From: Litchfieldella anticariensis FP35 = DSM 16096
Lineage (GTDB): Bacteria > Pseudomonadota > Gammaproteobacteria > Pseudomonadales > Halomonadaceae
Assembly: GCF_000409775.1 (NCBI RefSeq)
Contig: NZ_KE332393.1
Span: 128,171 to 192,170 of the forward strand
Length of the DNA stretch: 64,000 nucleotides
Direction of reading: 5' to 3'
Position numbers and translations under genes: made by a program. Shown here piece by piece: positions 46,627 to 60,193 of the stretch; position 1 is the first letter of the stretch; each line of letters opens with the position of its first letter. The notes under the pieces are model-generated. The model had not been told where the DNA came from and searched no databases. It saw only the letters and a program-made list of their open reading frames with translations.

Positions 46627-48522
46627 GTGAATTACCCGGACCGCTTTGACGTCATCGTCATCGGCGGAGGCCATGCGGGAACCGAAGCCGCTCTGGCCTC
46701 TGCCCGCATGGGCTGTCAGACCCTACTGCTGACCCACAACATCGAGACTCTTGGCCAAATGTCATGCAATCCTGCCATCGGCGGGATCGGCAAGAGTCAT
46801 CTGGTCAAGGAAATCGATGCCCTTGGTGGTGCCATGGCTCTGGCCACTGACCAAGGCGGTATCCAGTTTCGCGTGCTCAATGCCCGCAAAGGCCCTGCTG
46901 TGCGCGCGACTCGCGCACAGGCCGATCGCGTGCGTTACAAAGCGGCGATTCGCGGTATGCTGGAAAACCAGATCAACCTGACGGTCTTTCAGCAGGCTGC
47001 CGGTGACTTGATCGTCGATGGTGACACCGTACGCGGTGTCGTCACCGAGACCGGCATTCGATTCCATAGTGAAACGGTAGTGTTATGCACCGGGACATTC
47101 CTTGGCGGCGTGATCCACATCGGTCTTGATCAAAGCCGTGGTGGCCGGGCTGGCGATCCCCCTTCCAACGCCCTGGCTCAACGCTTGCGCGCGCTGCCGT
47201 TCAACGTAGCGCGGCTCAAGACCGGCACACCACCGCGCCTGGATGCCAAGAGCATCGATTTTTCGGTGCTCGAGGAGCAACCCGGTGATACTCCCACCCC
47301 GGTGATGTCGTATCTTGGTTCACGAGGAATGCATCCCCGCCAGGTGAGCTGCCATATCGCCCATACTAACGAACGCACCCACGAGATCATCTTCGCCAAT
47401 CTCGATCGTTCACCGATGTACTCGGGGGTGATCGACACTATCGGTCCTCGCTACTGTCCGTCTATCGAGGACAAGGTGCATCGCTTCGCGGACAAGTCGA
47501 GTCATCAGATATTCATCGAGCCCGAGGGATTGGATACCCATGAGCTCTATCCCAACGGCATCTCGACCTCGTTGCCTTTCGACGTTCAGCTCGAGGTAGT
47601 GCGCTCGATCAAGGGGTTGGAGAACGCGCACATCACGCGTCCCGGTTACGCTATCGAGTACGATTTCTTCGATCCTCGCGACCTCAGGCACTCGCTGGAA
47701 ACTAAATTTATCCACAACCTGTTCTTCGCTGGGCAGATCAACGGCACTACCGGTTACGAGGAGGCCGGCGCGCAAGGGCTGCTGGCCGGGCTCAATGCCG
47801 CACGTCGCGTTCAGGGACAGGAGAGTTGGTCGCCGCGTCGCGACGAGGCCTATCTAGGGGTATTGGTCGACGATCTGATCACCTTGGGTACGCAGGAGCC
47901 GTATCGTATGTTCACTTCGCGGGCTGAATATCGCCTGCTACTGCGCGAGGACAATGCCGATCTGCGGCTTACCGAGATCGGTCGCGAACTGGGCTTGGTC
48001 GACGACGATCGCTGGGCAGCGTTTGACTCCAAACGTGAAGCCATCGAACGCGAGAGCGCACGGCTCAAGGCCAGTTGGGTCCAGCCCGGCACACCAGCGG
48101 CGGCATTTGTCGCTGACAAGACCGGCAAGACGCTGTCCCGTGAGTACAGTCTGATGGATCTTCTACGGCGTCCGGAGCTGGGGTATGACGATGTGGCCAA
48201 CCTGGTTGGCGATGCAGTGGAGGATGCCGCCGTTGCCGAACAAGTGCAGATTCAGGCCAAATATCAGGGGTATATCGACCGTCAGCAGGACGAGATCGAT
48301 AAACTCAAGCGTCATGAAGCCACTCCATTGCCCGAATCGCTGGATTATGATCGGGTAGAAGGGCTGTCCCACGAGATCCGCCAGAAACTCAAGGCAGCGA
48401 GGCCGGAAACTCTGGCTCAGGCTGGGCGTATCTCCGGGGTGACACCTGCAGCAGTATCCATCCTGTTGATTCATCTAAAGAAACGGCGTCTGTTGGACGA
48501 GAATCGGGTGGTGAACGAATGA
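46627..48522 (+). CDS. mnmG: tRNA uridine-5-carboxymethylaminomethyl(34) synthesis enzyme MnmG
   Basis: FAD- and NADH-dependent partner of MnmE in wobble-uridine modification. The 631 residues (E. coli 629) begin with [27 protein letters not shown] (FAD-binding GGGHAG) and contain [22 protein letters not shown] and the C-terminal helical domain with [17 protein letters not shown]. The start is GTG at 46627 with GAGG six bases upstream. The rsmG start overlaps its stop. A perfect DnaA box lies inside at 47708-47716. Confidence 0.97.
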   Translation: MNYPDRFDVIVIGGGHAGTEAALASARMGCQTLLLTHNIETLGQMSCNPAIGGIGKSHLVKEIDALGGAMALATDQGGIQFRVLNARKGPAVRATRAQADRVRYKAAIRGMLENQINLTVFQQAAGDLIVDGDTVRGVVTETGIRFHSETVVLCTGTFLGGVIHIGLDQSRGGRAGDPPSNALAQRLRALPFNVARLKTGTPPRLDAKSIDFSVLEEQPGDTPTPVMSYLGSRGMHPRQVSCHIAHTNERTHEIIFANLDRSPMYSGVIDTIGPRYCPSIEDKVHRFADKSSHQIFIEPEGLDTHELYPNGISTSLPFDVQLEVVRSIKGLENAHITRPGYAIEYDFFDPRDLRHSLETKFIHNLFFAGQINGTTGYEEAGAQGLLAGLNAARRVQGQESWSPRRDEAYLGVLVDDLITLGTQEPYRMFTSRAEYRLLLREDNADLRLTEIGRELGLVDDDRWAAFDSKREAIERESARLKASWVQPGTPAAAFVADKTGKTLSREYSLMDLLRRPELGYDDVANLVGDAVEDAAVAEQVQIQAKYQGYIDRQQDEIDKLKRHEATPLPESLDYDRVEGLSHEIRQKLKAARPETLAQAGRISGVTPAAVSILLIHLKKRRLLDENRVVNE

Positions 48523-49181
48523 GCGTGGACACCGCGATACCCGGTCTCGCGCCAACCGTCATCGCGCGCCTTGATCATGGGCTTGCCGAACTGGATTTGC
48601 GCCCGGATACCAGGCAGCGAGAGAAACTGCTGGGATTGCTGGTCTTGTTGCACAAGTGGAACCGCGCCTATAACCTCACCGCGGTACGCTCGTTGGATGA
48701 GATGGTGACCAAGCATCTGCTCGACAGTGCCGCGATCCTGCCCGCCGTGCATGGGCCGCGCCTGCTCGACGTAGGTGCGGGACCTGGGCTGCCAGGCTTG
48801 GTCGTGGCGATTCTCAAGCCCGAATTGACAGTGACTTTGCTCGATAGCAACGGCAAGAAAGTGCGTTTTCAACGCCAGGCTGTGCTGGAATTGGGACTGT
48901 CCAATGTCGTTCCAGTACAAGCACGGGTCGAGACCCACGAAGACCGCCCTTTCGATCAGGTGATCTCACGAGCATTCGCCAGCCTGGAGGACTTCGTCCT
49001 CTTGTCTGAGCCCCTGTTGGCTGCCGATGGCGAATGGCTGGCGATGAAGGGGCGCTTCCCGGGGGACGAGTTGCAGCGCCTGCCGGCTGGAATTGAGCTT
49101 GTTGATCGCCAAGCGTTGCAGGTCCCCGGGGAGCCCGGACAACGGCATTTGCTGACACTGCGCCGCCATGTGAGCCCGTAA
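48519..49181 (+). CDS. rsmG: 16S rRNA (guanine-527-N7)-methyltransferase
   Basis: Methylates G527 in the 530 loop of 16S rRNA; loss gives low-level streptomycin resistance in other bacteria. The 220-residue protein has [20 protein letters not shown] as its AdoMet motif I and [12 protein letters not shown] near the N-terminus, both RsmG signatures. ATGA overlap with mnmG indicates coupled translation. It is followed by parA, the usual order. Confidence 0.95.
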   Translation: MSVDTAIPGLAPTVIARLDHGLAELDLRPDTRQREKLLGLLVLLHKWNRAYNLTAVRSLDEMVTKHLLDSAAILPAVHGPRLLDVGAGPGLPGLVVAILKPELTVTLLDSNGKKVRFQRQAVLELGLSNVVPVQARVETHEDRPFDQVISRAFASLEDFVLLSEPLLAADGEWLAMKGRFPGDELQRLPAGIELVDRQALQVPGEPGQRHLLTLRRHVSP

Positions 49182-49236
49182 CGAGAACATTTAGGCTGCC
49201 CACCACCGGGAGCCGGACTCAGGAAGGAAGCCGCTC

Positions 49237-50007
49237 GTGACCAAGATCATCGCCTTGACCAATCAGAAGGGAGGGGTGGGCAAGACCACCACGGCCGTCA
49301 ACCTTGCCGCCAGCCTGGCGGCACTGGACCGGCGGGTTCTGCTGGTCGATCTCGACCCTCAGGGACATGCCACCATGGGGAGCGGTATCGATAAGCACGA
49401 GCTGGATGGCAGTGCGCTCGATGTGCTGATGGGCGACAAGCGTGCTGCTGAGGTGATCCTCGACTGCCCCGATGCCGGATATGCATTGTTGCCAGGAAAT
49501 GGCGATCTGACCGCTGCCGAAGTCGATCTGCTCGACCGTGATGAGGGGCGCGAGCGTTGCCTGGGCAACGCTATCGGAAGCGTGGCCGGTGAGTACGATG
49601 TGGTACTGATCGATTGCCCGCCTGCGCTCAACATGCTGACCGTCAATGCCTTGACTGCCGCCGACGGTGTGCTGATCCCGTTGCAGTGCGAATTCTATGC
49701 CTTGGAAGGCCTTTCGGCGCTTCTCGATACCGTCGACCAGATCAAGGACAGCGTGAATCCGAGCTTGGCGATTTTCGGTATCGTGCGCACCATGTTCGAT
49801 TCTCGTAATAGCCTGACGCGTGATGTCAGTAAGCAGTTGCGCGACTATTTCGGCGACACCCTGCTCAAGACCACGGTGCCGCGCAACGTACGCGTGGCCG
49901 AGGCTCCCAGTCATGGCTTGCCGGTCACCAAATATGCGCGTTTCTCGCGCGGTAGCCAAGCCCATCGGGTGCTGGCCAAGGAATTGATTCGTCGTCTGTC
50001 GCTGTAG
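49237..50007 (+). CDS. parA: Chromosome partitioning ATPase ParA
   Basis: Walker-type ATPase that drives segregation of ParB-parS complexes. The 256-residue protein has the deviant Walker A KGGVGKTTTAVNLAASLA, VLLVDLDPQGHATMG and VVLIDCPPALNML. It lacks an N-terminal helix-turn-helix, so it is a chromosomal (Soj-type) ParA. The start is GTG at 49237 with AGGAAGGA upstream. The five parS sites it should act on are 34-39 kb to the left. Confidence 0.96.
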   Translation: MTKIIALTNQKGGVGKTTTAVNLAASLAALDRRVLLVDLDPQGHATMGSGIDKHELDGSALDVLMGDKRAAEVILDCPDAGYALLPGNGDLTAAEVDLLDRDEGRERCLGNAIGSVAGEYDVVLIDCPPALNMLTVNALTAADGVLIPLQCEFYALEGLSALLDTVDQIKDSVNPSLAIFGIVRTMFDSRNSLTRDVSKQLRDYFGDTLLKTTVPRNVRVAEAPSHGLPVTKYARFSRGSQAHRVLAKELIRRLSL

Positions 50008-50037
50008 GTGCAGCGGAACCCATGCGAGGTAGTGCCG

Positions 50038-50970
50038 ATGACACGTAAACGCGCCCTGGGACGCGGCCTGGATGCCCTGATTGGTGCCGGTGCCCGTCGC
50101 CGTGAGACGCTGGAAGGCGAAGCCGATACCGATATCGCGTTCTCCGGCGTCGATGGCAGCATCGACCTGACCCCTGAGATGACCGCCACGGCGGAAGAAC
50201 GTCTGGAACGTCTACCGTTGGGGCAGTTGTCACGTGGCAAGTACCAGCCGCGCCGCGATATCCAGCCCGAGGCCTTGGAAGAACTGGCTGATTCGATCCG
50301 CGCCCAGGGGGTGATGCAACCCATCGTGGTGCGTCCGGTCGGCCAAGATCGCTACGAGATCATCGCCGGTGAACGTCGTTGGCGAGCTGCCCAGTTGGCT
50401 GATCTCGATGTCATTCCTGCCGTGGTGCGTGAGGTAAGCGATCAGGCCGCGCTGGCGCTGGCACTGATCGAGAATATCCAGCGCGAGAACCTCAATCCCA
50501 TTGAGGAAGCCTTGGCACACAAGCGTCTGATGGACGAGTTCGGTCTGACCCAACAGCAGGTTGCCGATGCGGTTGGCAAGTCGCGTGCCCAGGTGGCCAA
50601 CCTGTTGCGCCTGCTGGCGTTGGATCCCGAAGTGCAGACCTTGCTCGAACGCGGCGATCTGGATATGGGGCACGCTCGTGCTCTGCTGGCGTTGTCCGGT
50701 GCCAAGCAGCGCCAGGCCGCCCATGAAGTCGTCAACAAGGATCTGACGGTGCGTGACACCGAAGCGCTGGTCAAGCGTCTGGTCAATGGCGAACCGGCCA
50801 AGAAATCGCGCGAGGCTCCCCCGGCCGATGTAGGTCGGCTTGAGAATCAGCTCGGTGAATTGCTAGGAGCACCCGTCAAGATCCAGCATAGCCGTAGCGG
50901 AAAGGGGCGGTTGACTATCCGTTATTCGAGCCTCGATGAACTTGACGGCATCCTGGAACATATTCGCTGA
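50038..50970 (+). CDS. parB: Chromosome partitioning protein ParB
   Basis: CTPase and parS-binding protein that spreads from parS and loads SMC. The 310 residues have the N-terminal KRALGRGLDALIGAG, the CTP-binding GERRWRAAQLADL and ENIQRENLNPIEEA, a helix-turn-helix (TQQQVADAVGKSRAQVANLLRLL) and a C-terminal dimer domain (GKGRLTIRYSSLDELDGIL). ATG at 50038 is the family start, with GAGGT upstream; a GTG at 50008 directly after the parA stop is the alternative. Confidence 0.96.
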   Translation: MTRKRALGRGLDALIGAGARRRETLEGEADTDIAFSGVDGSIDLTPEMTATAEERLERLPLGQLSRGKYQPRRDIQPEALEELADSIRAQGVMQPIVVRPVGQDRYEIIAGERRWRAAQLADLDVIPAVVREVSDQAALALALIENIQRENLNPIEEALAHKRLMDEFGLTQQQVADAVGKSRAQVANLLRLLALDPEVQTLLERGDLDMGHARALLALSGAKQRQAAHEVVNKDLTVRDTEALVKRLVNGEPAKKSREAPPADVGRLENQLGELLGAPVKIQHSRSGKGRLTIRYSSLDELDGILEHIR

Positions 50971-51071
50971 TTTTTATCTTTTTTGTTAGCAAGCTAAATT
51001 TATTCATCAGATATTTCTTGTCATTTGGTCGTAAGCTGGCGCGATATCGTGCAGAATCGCGCTGACTTCGG

Positions 51072-51100
51072 TTGAAGGGACTGGGGGGCTTCCCTATAAT
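51072..51100 (+). promoter_or_regulatory. Promoter of the ATP synthase operon
   Basis: TTGAAG (51072-51077), a 17-base spacer, then a perfect TATAAT (51095-51100), 67 bases upstream of atpI in the 197-base parB-atpI spacer. Confidence 0.75.
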
Positions 51101-51167
51101 CGCGTCGGACTTGCCGTCGGATTCACTGCGGCAGCGATTTTGGTAGATAGCAGCGCAGGCGGAGAGC

Positions 51168-52444
<1,277 letters not shown>

Positions 52445-52478
52445 TTTCGCTAACCCCTTAACCCGCTAAACCACTTGA

Positions 52479-52745
<267 letters not shown>

Positions 52746-52810
52746 GCCACAGTGGTCGACACGACCCGTTGTGACTTTACCCCCAAACTTGTAACGCGAG
52801 AGGTGCTGGC

Positions 52811-53281
52811 GTGAATCTGAACCTTACCCTGATCGGCCAGGCTATCGCCTTCGCGTTCTTCGTCTGGTTCTGCATGAAGTTTGTCTGGCCACCGATTATG
52901 CAGGCCTTGCAGGAACGCCAGAAGAAGATCGCCGATGGCTTGGATGCTGCCAGCCGTGCCACGCGGGACCTCGAGTTGGCGCAAGAACAAGCCAACGAGA
53001 CCCTGCGTGAGAGCAAGGAGCAGGCAGCTGAAATTCTGGAGCAGGCGCGTAAGCGGTCTACCCAGATGGTCGAAGAGGCACGTGACAGCGCTCGCCTGGA
53101 AGGTGAGCGCATGATCAATAATGCCAAGTCCGAGATCGAGCAGGAAATCAACCGCGCGAAAGAAGAGCTGCGTGCCCAGGTATCGCGACTCGCCATCGAA
53201 GGCGCGGAGCGGATACTGGAGGCCTCCATCGACGAGAAGCAACATGGCCAACTCGTCGACAAACTCGCCAAAGAGCTTTGA
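52811..53281 (+). CDS. atpF: ATP synthase Fo subunit b
   Basis: Peripheral stalk subunit that links Fo to F1. The 156-residue protein has one N-terminal membrane helix ([23 protein letters not shown]) and a long charged coiled coil that ends in the delta-binding region. The start is GTG at 52811, with GAGAGG upstream. Confidence 0.96.
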   Translation: MNLNLTLIGQAIAFAFFVWFCMKFVWPPIMQALQERQKKIADGLDAASRATRDLELAQEQANETLRESKEQAAEILEQARKRSTQMVEEARDSARLEGERMINNAKSEIEQEINRAKEELRAQVSRLAIEGAERILEASIDEKQHGQLVDKLAKEL

Positions 53282-53292
53282 GGAGGTGATCC

Positions 53293-53829
53293 ATGACGGA
53301 AACGTCTACCGTCGCTCGACCCTACGCCAAGGCGGCGTTTGAGTACGCACGTGATCATGAGGAACTTGAGACTTGGTCCGAGCTGTTAGGCAAGCTCGGC
53401 CAAGTCGCGTCCGTGAGCGAGATGCAGAAGATCCTTTCTCACCCCAAGCTCGATACCACTCGCAAGGTGGAGATCCTGATCGAGGTGTCCGAGGCTGAAG
53501 TCAATGACGCGGCCCGGCGTTTCCTCGATCATCTGGGTGAGAAGGGTCGCCTGTCGGCACTGGCAGCGATTGCACAACAGTTCGAGGTATTCCGAGCGGA
53601 ACATGACCGGCGCGTGGAAGTGACCATCGTGTCGGCCTTCGAACTGAATGCCAAGCAGCAGGAAACGCTTGGCAGTGCACTCAAGAAGCGCCTCGATCGC
53701 GAAATCTCCATTACCACTCAGGTGGACCCCAGCTTGCTGGGTGGCGTCATCCTGCGTGCCGGCGATACCGTCATCGACGGCTCGGTACGCGGTCGACTGA
53801 ACCGCCTCCACGAAACCCTTTCCGCCTGA
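53293..53829 (+). CDS. atpH: ATP synthase F1 subunit delta
   Basis: Caps the F1 head and joins it to the b stalk. The 178-residue protein has [15 protein letters not shown] at the N-terminus and the C-terminal signature [34 protein letters not shown] lies 6 bases before the ATG. Confidence 0.96.
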   Translation: MTETSTVARPYAKAAFEYARDHEELETWSELLGKLGQVASVSEMQKILSHPKLDTTRKVEILIEVSEAEVNDAARRFLDHLGEKGRLSALAAIAQQFEVFRAEHDRRVEVTIVSAFELNAKQQETLGSALKKRLDREISITTQVDPSLLGGVILRAGDTVIDGSVRGRLNRLHETLSA

Positions 53830-53845
53830 GTTTGAGGGACATGGC

Positions 53846-55390
53846 ATGCAGCAACTGAATCCTTCCGAGATCAGCGACATCATCAAGCAACGTATCGAGA
53901 AGCTTGACGTCGCGTCCGAAGCCCGTAACCAGGGCACCATCGTCAGCGTCTCCGACGGCATCGTGCGTATTCACGGCTTGGCCGACGCGATGTTCGGCGA
54001 GATGATCGAATTTCCCGGCAGCATCTTCGGCATGGTGCTCAACCTCGAGCGCGACGGTGTCGGCGCCGTGGTGTTGGGTGACTACCTGCAGCTCGAAGAG
54101 GGTATGACCGCGCAGTGTACCGGCCGCATCCTCGAGGTCCCGGTGGGGCCTGAGCTGGTAGGCCGCGTGGTCGATGCACTGGGCAACCCCATCGATGGCA
54201 AGGGCGATGTCAACGCCAAGCTCACCGATGCGGTGGAAAAGGTCGCGCCGGGTGTCATCACCCGTCAGTCGGTCGATCAGCCGATCCAGACCGGTCTCAA
54301 GTCGATCGACTCCATGGTGCCGATCGGCCGTGGTCAGCGTGAGCTGATCATCGGTGACCGCCAGATCGGCAAGTCGGCGATCGCCGTCGATACCATCATC
54401 AACCAGAAGGGCAAGGGTGTCACCTGTATCTACGTGGCCATCGGTCAGAAGCAGTCGACCATCGCCAACGTGGTACGCAAGCTCGAAGAGCACGGCGCCA
54501 TGGAGCATACCATCGTGGTTGCTGCCGGCGCTGCCGATCCGGCTCCGATGCAGTTCCTGGCTCCCTATGCCGGTTGCACCATGGGTGAGTACTTCCGCGA
54601 CCGCGGTCAGGATGCCCTGATCGTTTATGACGACCTGACCAAGCAGGCCTGGGCTTATCGCCAGGTATCCCTGCTGCTGCGTCGTCCACCGGGTCGTGAA
54701 GCCTATCCTGGTGATGTCTTCTACCTGCACTCGCGTCTGCTCGAGCGCGCCGCGCGCGTCAACACCGACTACGTCGAGAAGTTCACCGATGGCGAGGTCA
54801 AGGGCAAGACCGGCTCGCTGACCGCGCTGCCGATCATCGAGACCCAGGGTGGCGACGTTTCGGCGTTCGTACCCACCAACGTGATCTCGATCACCGACGG
54901 CCAGATCTTCCTCGAGACCAACCTCTTCAACTCGGGGATCCGTCCGGCCATCAACGCCGGCCTGTCGGTATCCCGCGTGGGTGGTTCGGCACAGACCAAG
55001 ATCATCAAGAAGCTCGGCGGTAGCGTACGTCTGGCGTTGGCGCAGTATCGCGAGCTGGCAGCCTTCTCGCAGTTCGCTTCCGATCTCGACGAAGCGACCC
55101 GCAAACAACTCGAGCATGGTCAGCGCGTTACCGAACTGATGAAGCAGCATCAGTATTCGCCGATGTCCGTGGCCGAGATGGCGCTGTCGCTGTACGCCGC
55201 CGACCAGGGCTTCCTGGACGACGTGGATGTCAACAAGGTGCTGGACTTCGAGAGTGCCCTGCACGGCTACATGAAAGCCGAACATGGTGAGCTGCTCGAC
55301 AAGATCAACCAGACCGGCGACTACAACGACGAGATCAAGCAAGGCTTGAAAGAGGGTCTCGAGAAGTTCAAGTCCACTCAGAGCTGGTAA
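53846..55390 (+). CDS. atpA: ATP synthase F1 subunit alpha
   Basis: Regulatory nucleotide-binding subunit of the F1 hexamer. It has 514 residues, with the P-loop [14 protein letters not shown] and the alpha/beta family signature [13 protein letters not shown]. It begins [17 protein letters not shown], the usual gammaproteobacterial start. Confidence 0.98.
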   Translation: MQQLNPSEISDIIKQRIEKLDVASEARNQGTIVSVSDGIVRIHGLADAMFGEMIEFPGSIFGMVLNLERDGVGAVVLGDYLQLEEGMTAQCTGRILEVPVGPELVGRVVDALGNPIDGKGDVNAKLTDAVEKVAPGVITRQSVDQPIQTGLKSIDSMVPIGRGQRELIIGDRQIGKSAIAVDTIINQKGKGVTCIYVAIGQKQSTIANVVRKLEEHGAMEHTIVVAAGAADPAPMQFLAPYAGCTMGEYFRDRGQDALIVYDDLTKQAWAYRQVSLLLRRPPGREAYPGDVFYLHSRLLERAARVNTDYVEKFTDGEVKGKTGSLTALPIIETQGGDVSAFVPTNVISITDGQIFLETNLFNSGIRPAINAGLSVSRVGGSAQTKIIKKLGGSVRLALAQYRELAAFSQFASDLDEATRKQLEHGQRVTELMKQHQYSPMSVAEMALSLYAADQGFLDDVDVNKVLDFESALHGYMKAEHGELLDKINQTGDYNDEIKQGLKEGLEKFKSTQSW

Positions 55391-55467
55391 TGCCAATCGG
55401 TCCACCTCGAGGTATCGGGGTGGACCTCGAAAGCTTCTGAGGGTCAGGAACGAGAGGGTAGATCGCT

Positions 55468-56349
55468 ATGGCAGCTGCAAAAGAGATACGCACCCAGATC
55501 GGGAGCATCAAGAATACGCAGAAGATCACCAGCGCCATGGAGATGGTTGCTGCATCGAAGATGCGTAAAGCCCAGGATCGTATGAAGGCGAGCCAGCCTT
55601 ATGCCCGCCAGATCCGAAATGTGGTAGGTCATATCGCCGATGCCAATCCCGAGTATCGTCACGATTACATGATCGAGCGCGAGACCAAGCGTGTTGGCTT
55701 CATCGTAGTGTCGTCGGATCGCGGTCTGTGCGGTGGCTTGAACGTCAATCTGTTCAAGACGGTGCTTAGGGATGCCAAGGCATGGCGCGATCGCGGCGCG
55801 GAACTGCAGTTCTGTGCTTTGGGCGCCAAGGCCAGTGCTTTCTTCCGCAAGTATGGTGGGGAGTTGGTGGCTTCCACGAGTGGCCTGGGCGAAGCACCGG
55901 AAGTGCAGGACTTGATCGGTAGCGTCAAGATCATGCTGGAAGCCTACGACGCGGGACGCATCGATCGTCTGTTCGTGGTGTACAACGAGTTCGTCAACAC
56001 CATGACCCAGAGACCGGTCGTACGACAGTTGTTGCCCTTGTCTTCCGATATGGGGAATGACAAGCAAGACGAAGAACAGACCCGTCCCAGTACCTGGGAC
56101 TACCTGTATGAGCCGGATGCCAAGGCGTTGCTGGATAGCTTGCTGGTGCGTTTCATCGAATCGCAGGTCTATCAGTCGGTGGTCGAGAACGCTGCTTGTG
56201 AGCAGGCAGCGCGCATGGTCGCCATGAAGAGCGCCACCGATAATGCCGGCAATCTGATCGATGACCTGGAACTGGTGTACAACAAGGCCCGTCAGGCGGC
56301 CATTACCCAGGAAATCTCCGAGATCGTCGGTGGTGCGGCAGCCGTATAG
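55468..56349 (+). CDS. atpG: ATP synthase F1 subunit gamma
   Basis: Central rotor shaft of F1. It has 293 residues, with [30 protein letters not shown] at the N-terminus and [15 protein letters not shown] at the C-terminus, both conserved coiled-coil segments of AtpG. Confidence 0.97.
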   Translation: MAAAKEIRTQIGSIKNTQKITSAMEMVAASKMRKAQDRMKASQPYARQIRNVVGHIADANPEYRHDYMIERETKRVGFIVVSSDRGLCGGLNVNLFKTVLRDAKAWRDRGAELQFCALGAKASAFFRKYGGELVASTSGLGEAPEVQDLIGSVKIMLEAYDAGRIDRLFVVYNEFVNTMTQRPVVRQLLPLSSDMGNDKQDEEQTRPSTWDYLYEPDAKALLDSLLVRFIESQVYQSVVENAACEQAARMVAMKSATDNAGNLIDDLELVYNKARQAAITQEISEIVGGAAAV

Positions 56350-57828
<1,479 letters not shown>

Positions 57829-57855
57829 GGTCGTCCACCCAAAGGGGACATAGCT

Positions 57856-58284
57856 ATGGCGAAAAGCTTCAAGTGCGAGATTGTCAGCGCCGAGGCGTCG
57901 ATCTTCTCGGGTGAGGTGGAGCAGGTCATCGCAGCCGGGGTATTGGGAGATCTGGGGATACTCCCGGGACACGCCCCGTTGTTGACCGAACTCCATCCTG
58001 GCCCGGTCCGTGTCATCCACGACGGTGGTGAGGAAGAAAACTACTATGTCACGGGTGGCTTCCTCGAAGTCCAGCCTGACGTGGTTTCGGTCCTGGCCGA
58101 CACTGCCGTTCGTGCTGCGGATCTGGATGAGGCAGCTGCCGAGGAAGCTCGGCAGCATGCCTTGAGGGAAATCAACGACGCATCCGCGGAAATCGACTAC
58201 AGCCGGGCAGCGGCGGAACTCGCTGAGGCGGTAGCTCAGTTACGCACCATCCAGCAATTGCGCAAGAAGGCTGGTAAGGGCTGA
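57856..58284 (+). CDS. atpC: ATP synthase F1 subunit epsilon
   Basis: Rotor-stalk subunit that can inhibit ATP hydrolysis. It has 142 residues: an N-terminal beta-sandwich ([44 protein letters not shown]) and a C-terminal helical hairpin. It is the last gene of the operon, with a terminator 25 bases downstream. Confidence 0.97.
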   Translation: MAKSFKCEIVSAEASIFSGEVEQVIAAGVLGDLGILPGHAPLLTELHPGPVRVIHDGGEEENYYVTGGFLEVQPDVVSVLADTAVRAADLDEAAAEEARQHALREINDASAEIDYSRAAAELAEAVAQLRTIQQLRKKAGKG

Positions 58285-58308
58285 GTCGATTTTCCGACAG
58301 CCGAATCG

Positions 58309-58344
58309 ACGCCCCTCGAACTGCACGTTCAAGGGGCGTTTTTT
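58309..58344 (+). terminator. Terminator of the atp operon
   Basis: ACGCCCCT and AGGGGCGT form the main stem, extended by GAAC/GTTC after one mismatch, and are followed by TTTTTT. Strong intrinsic terminator. Confidence 0.92.
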
Positions 58345-58403
58345 GTATCGTCTAACGCGACCAACGACACCCTGGGGTCGATGGGGACGCCAGGAGGATG
58401 CCT

Positions 58404-59774
58404 ATGTCATTGAATGAAGCCCTGAGCGAACAGAAAAGCGTTCTGGTGGATGCACTGGAGCGGGACGATCAAGGTTCGCTTGAGGAGCTGCTACCCGAGT
58501 TGCGTGCCGCGGACATTGCCGAAATCCTGGAGGACATCCTCGAGGAGGACGATGCGACGACGGTTTTCTCTCTGCTCAACCTGCTGTCGATCGAACGCCG
58601 TGCCAACGTGTATGGCTATTTGCCGGCAGAGTTGCAGGAGGAACTGGCCGAGGCGATGTCCGACGAGACGTTGCTCGCACTGTTCGAAGAGATGAGCTCC
58701 GATGAACGGGCCGACCTTTTCAATTTGCTTGATGAGGATCGTCGTGAAGGCTTGCTGCGACGCATGGCACGTCAGGAGCGCGAGGATCTCAAGCGGTTGG
58801 CCAGTTACGAGGAAGGCACCGCCGGTGCGGTGATGACCTCGGATTATGTGGCTATTCCCAGCGGTATGACGGTTTCCCAGGCCTTGATGCGAGTGCGTCA
58901 GACGGCACCGGATGCTGAAACTGTCTATCAGATCTACGTGCTGGATGAGGAGGGGCGCTTGGCGGGTACCATGTCGCTGCGTCAGTTGATGGTGGCTCGC
59001 CCTGGTGCGCGGGTCGACGATCTGATGATCAAGGATGTAATCAGCGTCCGAGTCGATGATCCTCAGGAAGAGACCGCGCGCCTGGTGGCACGCTACGATC
59101 TGCTGGCGATCCCGGTGATCGATGCCGAGGATCGTCTGGTGGGAATCGTCACTTACGATGACGCCATGGACGTGGCAGAGTCCGAGGCCACCGAAGATAT
59201 CCACAAGGGGATGTCGATCGGCCAACTGGAAGATGGCGTCAGGCGGGTACCGCTGTGGAGCTTGTACCGCAAGCGGGTGATGTGGCTAGTGTTGCTGGTG
59301 TTTGCCAATCTGTTCTCCGGTGCCGGCATCGCCTATTTCGAAGACATCATCACCGCCCAAGTGGCATTGGTGTTCTTCCTGCCGCTACTGATAGGCAGCG
59401 GCGGCAATGCTGGAGCCCAGGCAGCGACCTTGATGGTGCGCGGTATGGCCACTGGCGAAGTCGGTCTCAAGGATTGGGGCAAACTGCTGGGGCGTGAACT
59501 GTTGGTAGCGGGATCGTTGGGGGTAACCATGGCGGTTGCCGTGGCGCCCATCGGTGTGCTGCGTGGTGGCGAAGCGGTAGCCATGGTAGTAGCTACGAGC
59601 ATGGTGACCATCGTGTTGTTCGGTAGTCTTCTTGGCATGTGCTTGCCTTTTCTGCTCAATCGCTTGGGCTGGGATCCGGCGACCGCCTCGGCGCCACTGG
59701 TCACCACGCTAATCGATGCTTCGGGAGTACTGATCTATTTCAGTATCGCGACGGCGGTCTTGAGCGGGCTCTGA
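58404..59774 (+). CDS. mgtE: Magnesium transporter MgtE
   Basis: Mg2+ channel or transporter gated by cytoplasmic Mg2+. The 456 residues follow the family order: N-terminal superhelical domain (LLPELRAADIAEILEDI), two CBS domains (about 135-255), then five membrane segments (about 280-456) with the pore signature LLIGSGGNAGAQAATLMVRG. AGGAGG touches an ATG at 58398, too close to use, and is 6 bases before ATG 58404, so I choose the latter. Confidence 0.94.
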   Translation: MSLNEALSEQKSVLVDALERDDQGSLEELLPELRAADIAEILEDILEEDDATTVFSLLNLLSIERRANVYGYLPAELQEELAEAMSDETLLALFEEMSSDERADLFNLLDEDRREGLLRRMARQEREDLKRLASYEEGTAGAVMTSDYVAIPSGMTVSQALMRVRQTAPDAETVYQIYVLDEEGRLAGTMSLRQLMVARPGARVDDLMIKDVISVRVDDPQEETARLVARYDLLAIPVIDAEDRLVGIVTYDDAMDVAESEATEDIHKGMSIGQLEDGVRRVPLWSLYRKRVMWLVLLVFANLFSGAGIAYFEDIITAQVALVFFLPLLIGSGGNAGAQAATLMVRGMATGEVGLKDWGKLLGRELLVAGSLGVTMAVAVAPIGVLRGGEAVAMVVATSMVTIVLFGSLLGMCLPFLLNRLGWDPATASAPLVTTLIDASGVLIYFSIATAVLSGL

Positions 59775-59776
59775 AC

Positions 59777-60193
59777 ATGCATGCCTACTTCGTCAACCTC
59801 TCGGCAGTGCTACTGGGTAGTGCGATCGGTGGGGTGGCACGCTTCTGGGCATCTGCGTTGGTCGGCCGTTGGCTAGGGCCGCGTTTTCCATGGGGAACCC
59901 TGGTAGTCAACATCTCGGGCTCGATGTTGGTCGGTGTATTGGTTTCTGGCATGAGAACGTTGGAAACCGTGGTTTCACTGTCTTCGGCTGAAGAGTTACT
60001 GATCGTGGGAGTGTGTGGTAGCTATACCACCGTGTCATCGTTTGCCCTGCAGACTTTCGACTTGACGAGGGAATCGCGCTGGCGCGCCGCTTGCATTAAC
60101 GTGGTGACCTCCTTCGCGTTGTGTCTGCTGGGGATATGGCTGGGCTGGTGGCTTGGAAGCACGCTGGCTTTCTGGATGATGGGGTCGGCATGA
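59777..60193 (+). CDS. CrcB/Fluc fluoride channel subunit, first copy with altered Phe box
   Basis: A 138-residue, four-helix membrane protein of the CrcB/Fluc fluoride-exporter family. It has GGVARFWAS, the pore Asn45 in LVVNISGSM and VCGSYTTVSSFALQTF at 79-94. The family Phe box is normally TTFSTF; here the first Phe is Val (TTVSSF, 84-89). It overlaps a second crcB-type gene by 4 bases, so the two subunits are probably made together and may form a heterodimer. The ATG follows the mgtE stop by 2 bases. Confidence 0.82.
   Translation: MHAYFVNLSAVLLGSAIGGVARFWASALVGRWLGPRFPWGTLVVNISGSMLVGVLVSGMRTLETVVSLSSAEELLIVGVCGSYTTVSSFALQTFDLTRESRWRAACINVVTSFALCLLGIWLGWWLGSTLAFWMMGSA

Noticed and set aside
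53771-55405. A 544-codon open frame antisense to atpA
   Set aside because: Shadow frame caused by high-GC codon bias opposite a certain gene; no domain or initiation signals. The same applies to long antisense frames over atpD, mgtE, glnQ and parA.
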